6,277 nt of DNA, from contig CALHWR010000238.1 of assembly GCA_938036665.1 (NCBI GenBank), forward strand, positions 1 to 6,277, written 5' to 3'. The DNA is from an uncultured Collinsella sp. Its GTDB lineage: Bacteria; Actinomycetota; Coriobacteriia; Coriobacteriales; Coriobacteriaceae. The translations under genes and the position numbers were made by a program. This document shows positions 5,686 to 6,277 of this stretch, in pieces (position 1 is the stretch's first letter; each line of letters begins with the position of its first letter). The notes under the pieces were generated by a model. It was not told the DNA's origin and did no database searches. It worked only from the letters and a program-made list of their open reading frames with translations.

Positions 5686-6277
5686 TAATGCAGCAAATAC
5701 GCTATTGCAACACCCTTATGGACGGTTATTTTGGCGGTTGACCTGACTATGTTGCTGATGCCCGTGTCGGCCAAGAGCCCTAGGGGGCTGTGGTCTAGTT
5801 CCCATTCTAGGCCGTGTTCGCTTATCTCTGTGTTGGGAGCGATGGCGATGATGGAGAAGGTTTTGCCCTCGGCGCCCTCGATGGTCCAGGTCTCGTCCTG
5901 GTGCAGGATTCTGGCCGTCACTTCGTCTTCTTCGATCCAGACGGGGGCGTCCGCATAGCCTGCCAGTAGCCCTAACACAGAAAGTGCCATGTCGGGGCGG
6001 CCGCCGGTGGCGCAAGTCGCAACCACTTCGGCACCCGGCCAGCGGCGGCGAACGGAATCGAGCGCCAATGCCAGATCGGTATAGTCCTTGTAGGGGTTGT
6101 GGCGTTCTACTTCAAAATCGACAGCGGCATCAACCAGAGCGCGTCCCTCATCGCTTACGGTGTCGGCGTCGCCCACGTAGACGTTGCAGCTCAGGCCAGC
6201 GCCCAACAGAGCGTCCAGGCCGCGGTCTACGGCTACGATGAGGCCGCACTCCCCTGCCAATTGACGCAGCAGATCCG
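5685..6277 (-). CDS. thiN: Thiamine diphosphokinase (5' end beyond window edge)
   Basis: The enzyme transfers diphosphate from ATP to thiamine, giving thiamine diphosphate and AMP; it supplies the active cofactor from salvaged thiamine. 196 complete codons plus a partial one are visible. The frame is open to the right edge (DLLRQ before LAGECG), so a TTG at 6260 is probably not the start and perhaps 10-20 N-terminal residues are missing. Family landmarks, in order, are LIVAVDRGLDALLGAGL, then YVGDADTVS (usual form GDxDS), NPYKDYTDLALAL (usual KDxTDxxxAL) and ATGGRPDMALSVLGLL (usual GGRxDH). The C-terminal thiamine-binding barrel ends with GLEWEL and TGISNI. The His after the GGRxD aspartate is Met here; this position varies in the family. 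It is codirectional with all other genes. Bacterial homologues often sit near rpe and rsgA, but nothing upstream can be seen. Confidence 0.88.
   Translation of the reverse strand, partial: DLLRQLAGECGLIVAVDRGLDALLGAGLSCNVYVGDADTVSDEGRALVDAAVDFEVERHNPYKDYTDLALALDSVRRRWPGAEVVATCATGGRPDMALSVLGLLAGYADAPVWIEEDEVTARILHQDETWTIEGAEGKTFSIIAIAPNTEISEHGLEWELDHSPLGLLADTGISNIVRSTAKITVHKGVAIAYLLH

Noticed and set aside
6258..6260. TTG as the start of the thiamine diphosphokinase
   Set aside because: The frame is open upstream to the window edge with family-like residues, and the family needs a few more N-terminal residues; the true start is probably outside.

Overview
This is a high-GC window (by eye somewhat above 60% GC) in which every gene I can support lies on the minus strand. 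Gene content, gene order and codon use fit a high-GC Gram-positive. My best guess is the actinobacterial class Coriobacteriia (Collinsella or Olsenella-like). That placement is an inference from general resemblance, not from a search.

In the direction of transcription (right to left) the window holds these features. (1) The 3' part of a thiamine diphosphokinase gene (thiN-like), cut by the right edge. (2) A short gap with a strong promoter (TTGCAT-17 nt-TATAGT) driving a tRNA-Ala(GGC) gene, which ends in a textbook intrinsic terminator. (3) A 677-residue ABC-F protein with two ATPase domains, starting only 31 nt after the terminator. (4) A 98-residue membrane protein of unknown function that starts at a GTG inside the end of the ABC-F gene. 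(5) A small site-2 protease (M50 family) 9 nt further on. (6) After an 84-nt gap with two small hairpins, scpA and scpB, the kleisin and winged-helix subunits of the SMC chromosome condensation complex. (7) An RsuA/RluB-family pseudouridine synthase that starts inside the end of scpB and runs off the left edge.

Two tightly packed translational units are visible: ABC-F / small membrane protein / site-2 protease, and scpA / scpB / pseudouridine synthase. Spacings are 9-11 nt, or 14-nt overlaps in which the downstream Shine-Dalgarno lies inside the upstream gene, so translational coupling is likely. The functions are housekeeping: cofactor activation, alanine decoding, ribosome rescue or assistance, intramembrane proteolysis, chromosome segregation and 23S rRNA modification.

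I found no mobile element, CRISPR array, toxin-antitoxin or defence system, and no clear new system. The observations most worth a second look are the tRNA-terminator-ABC-F arrangement, the unrecognised coupled membrane protein, and a perfect 12-bp inverted repeat inside scpA.
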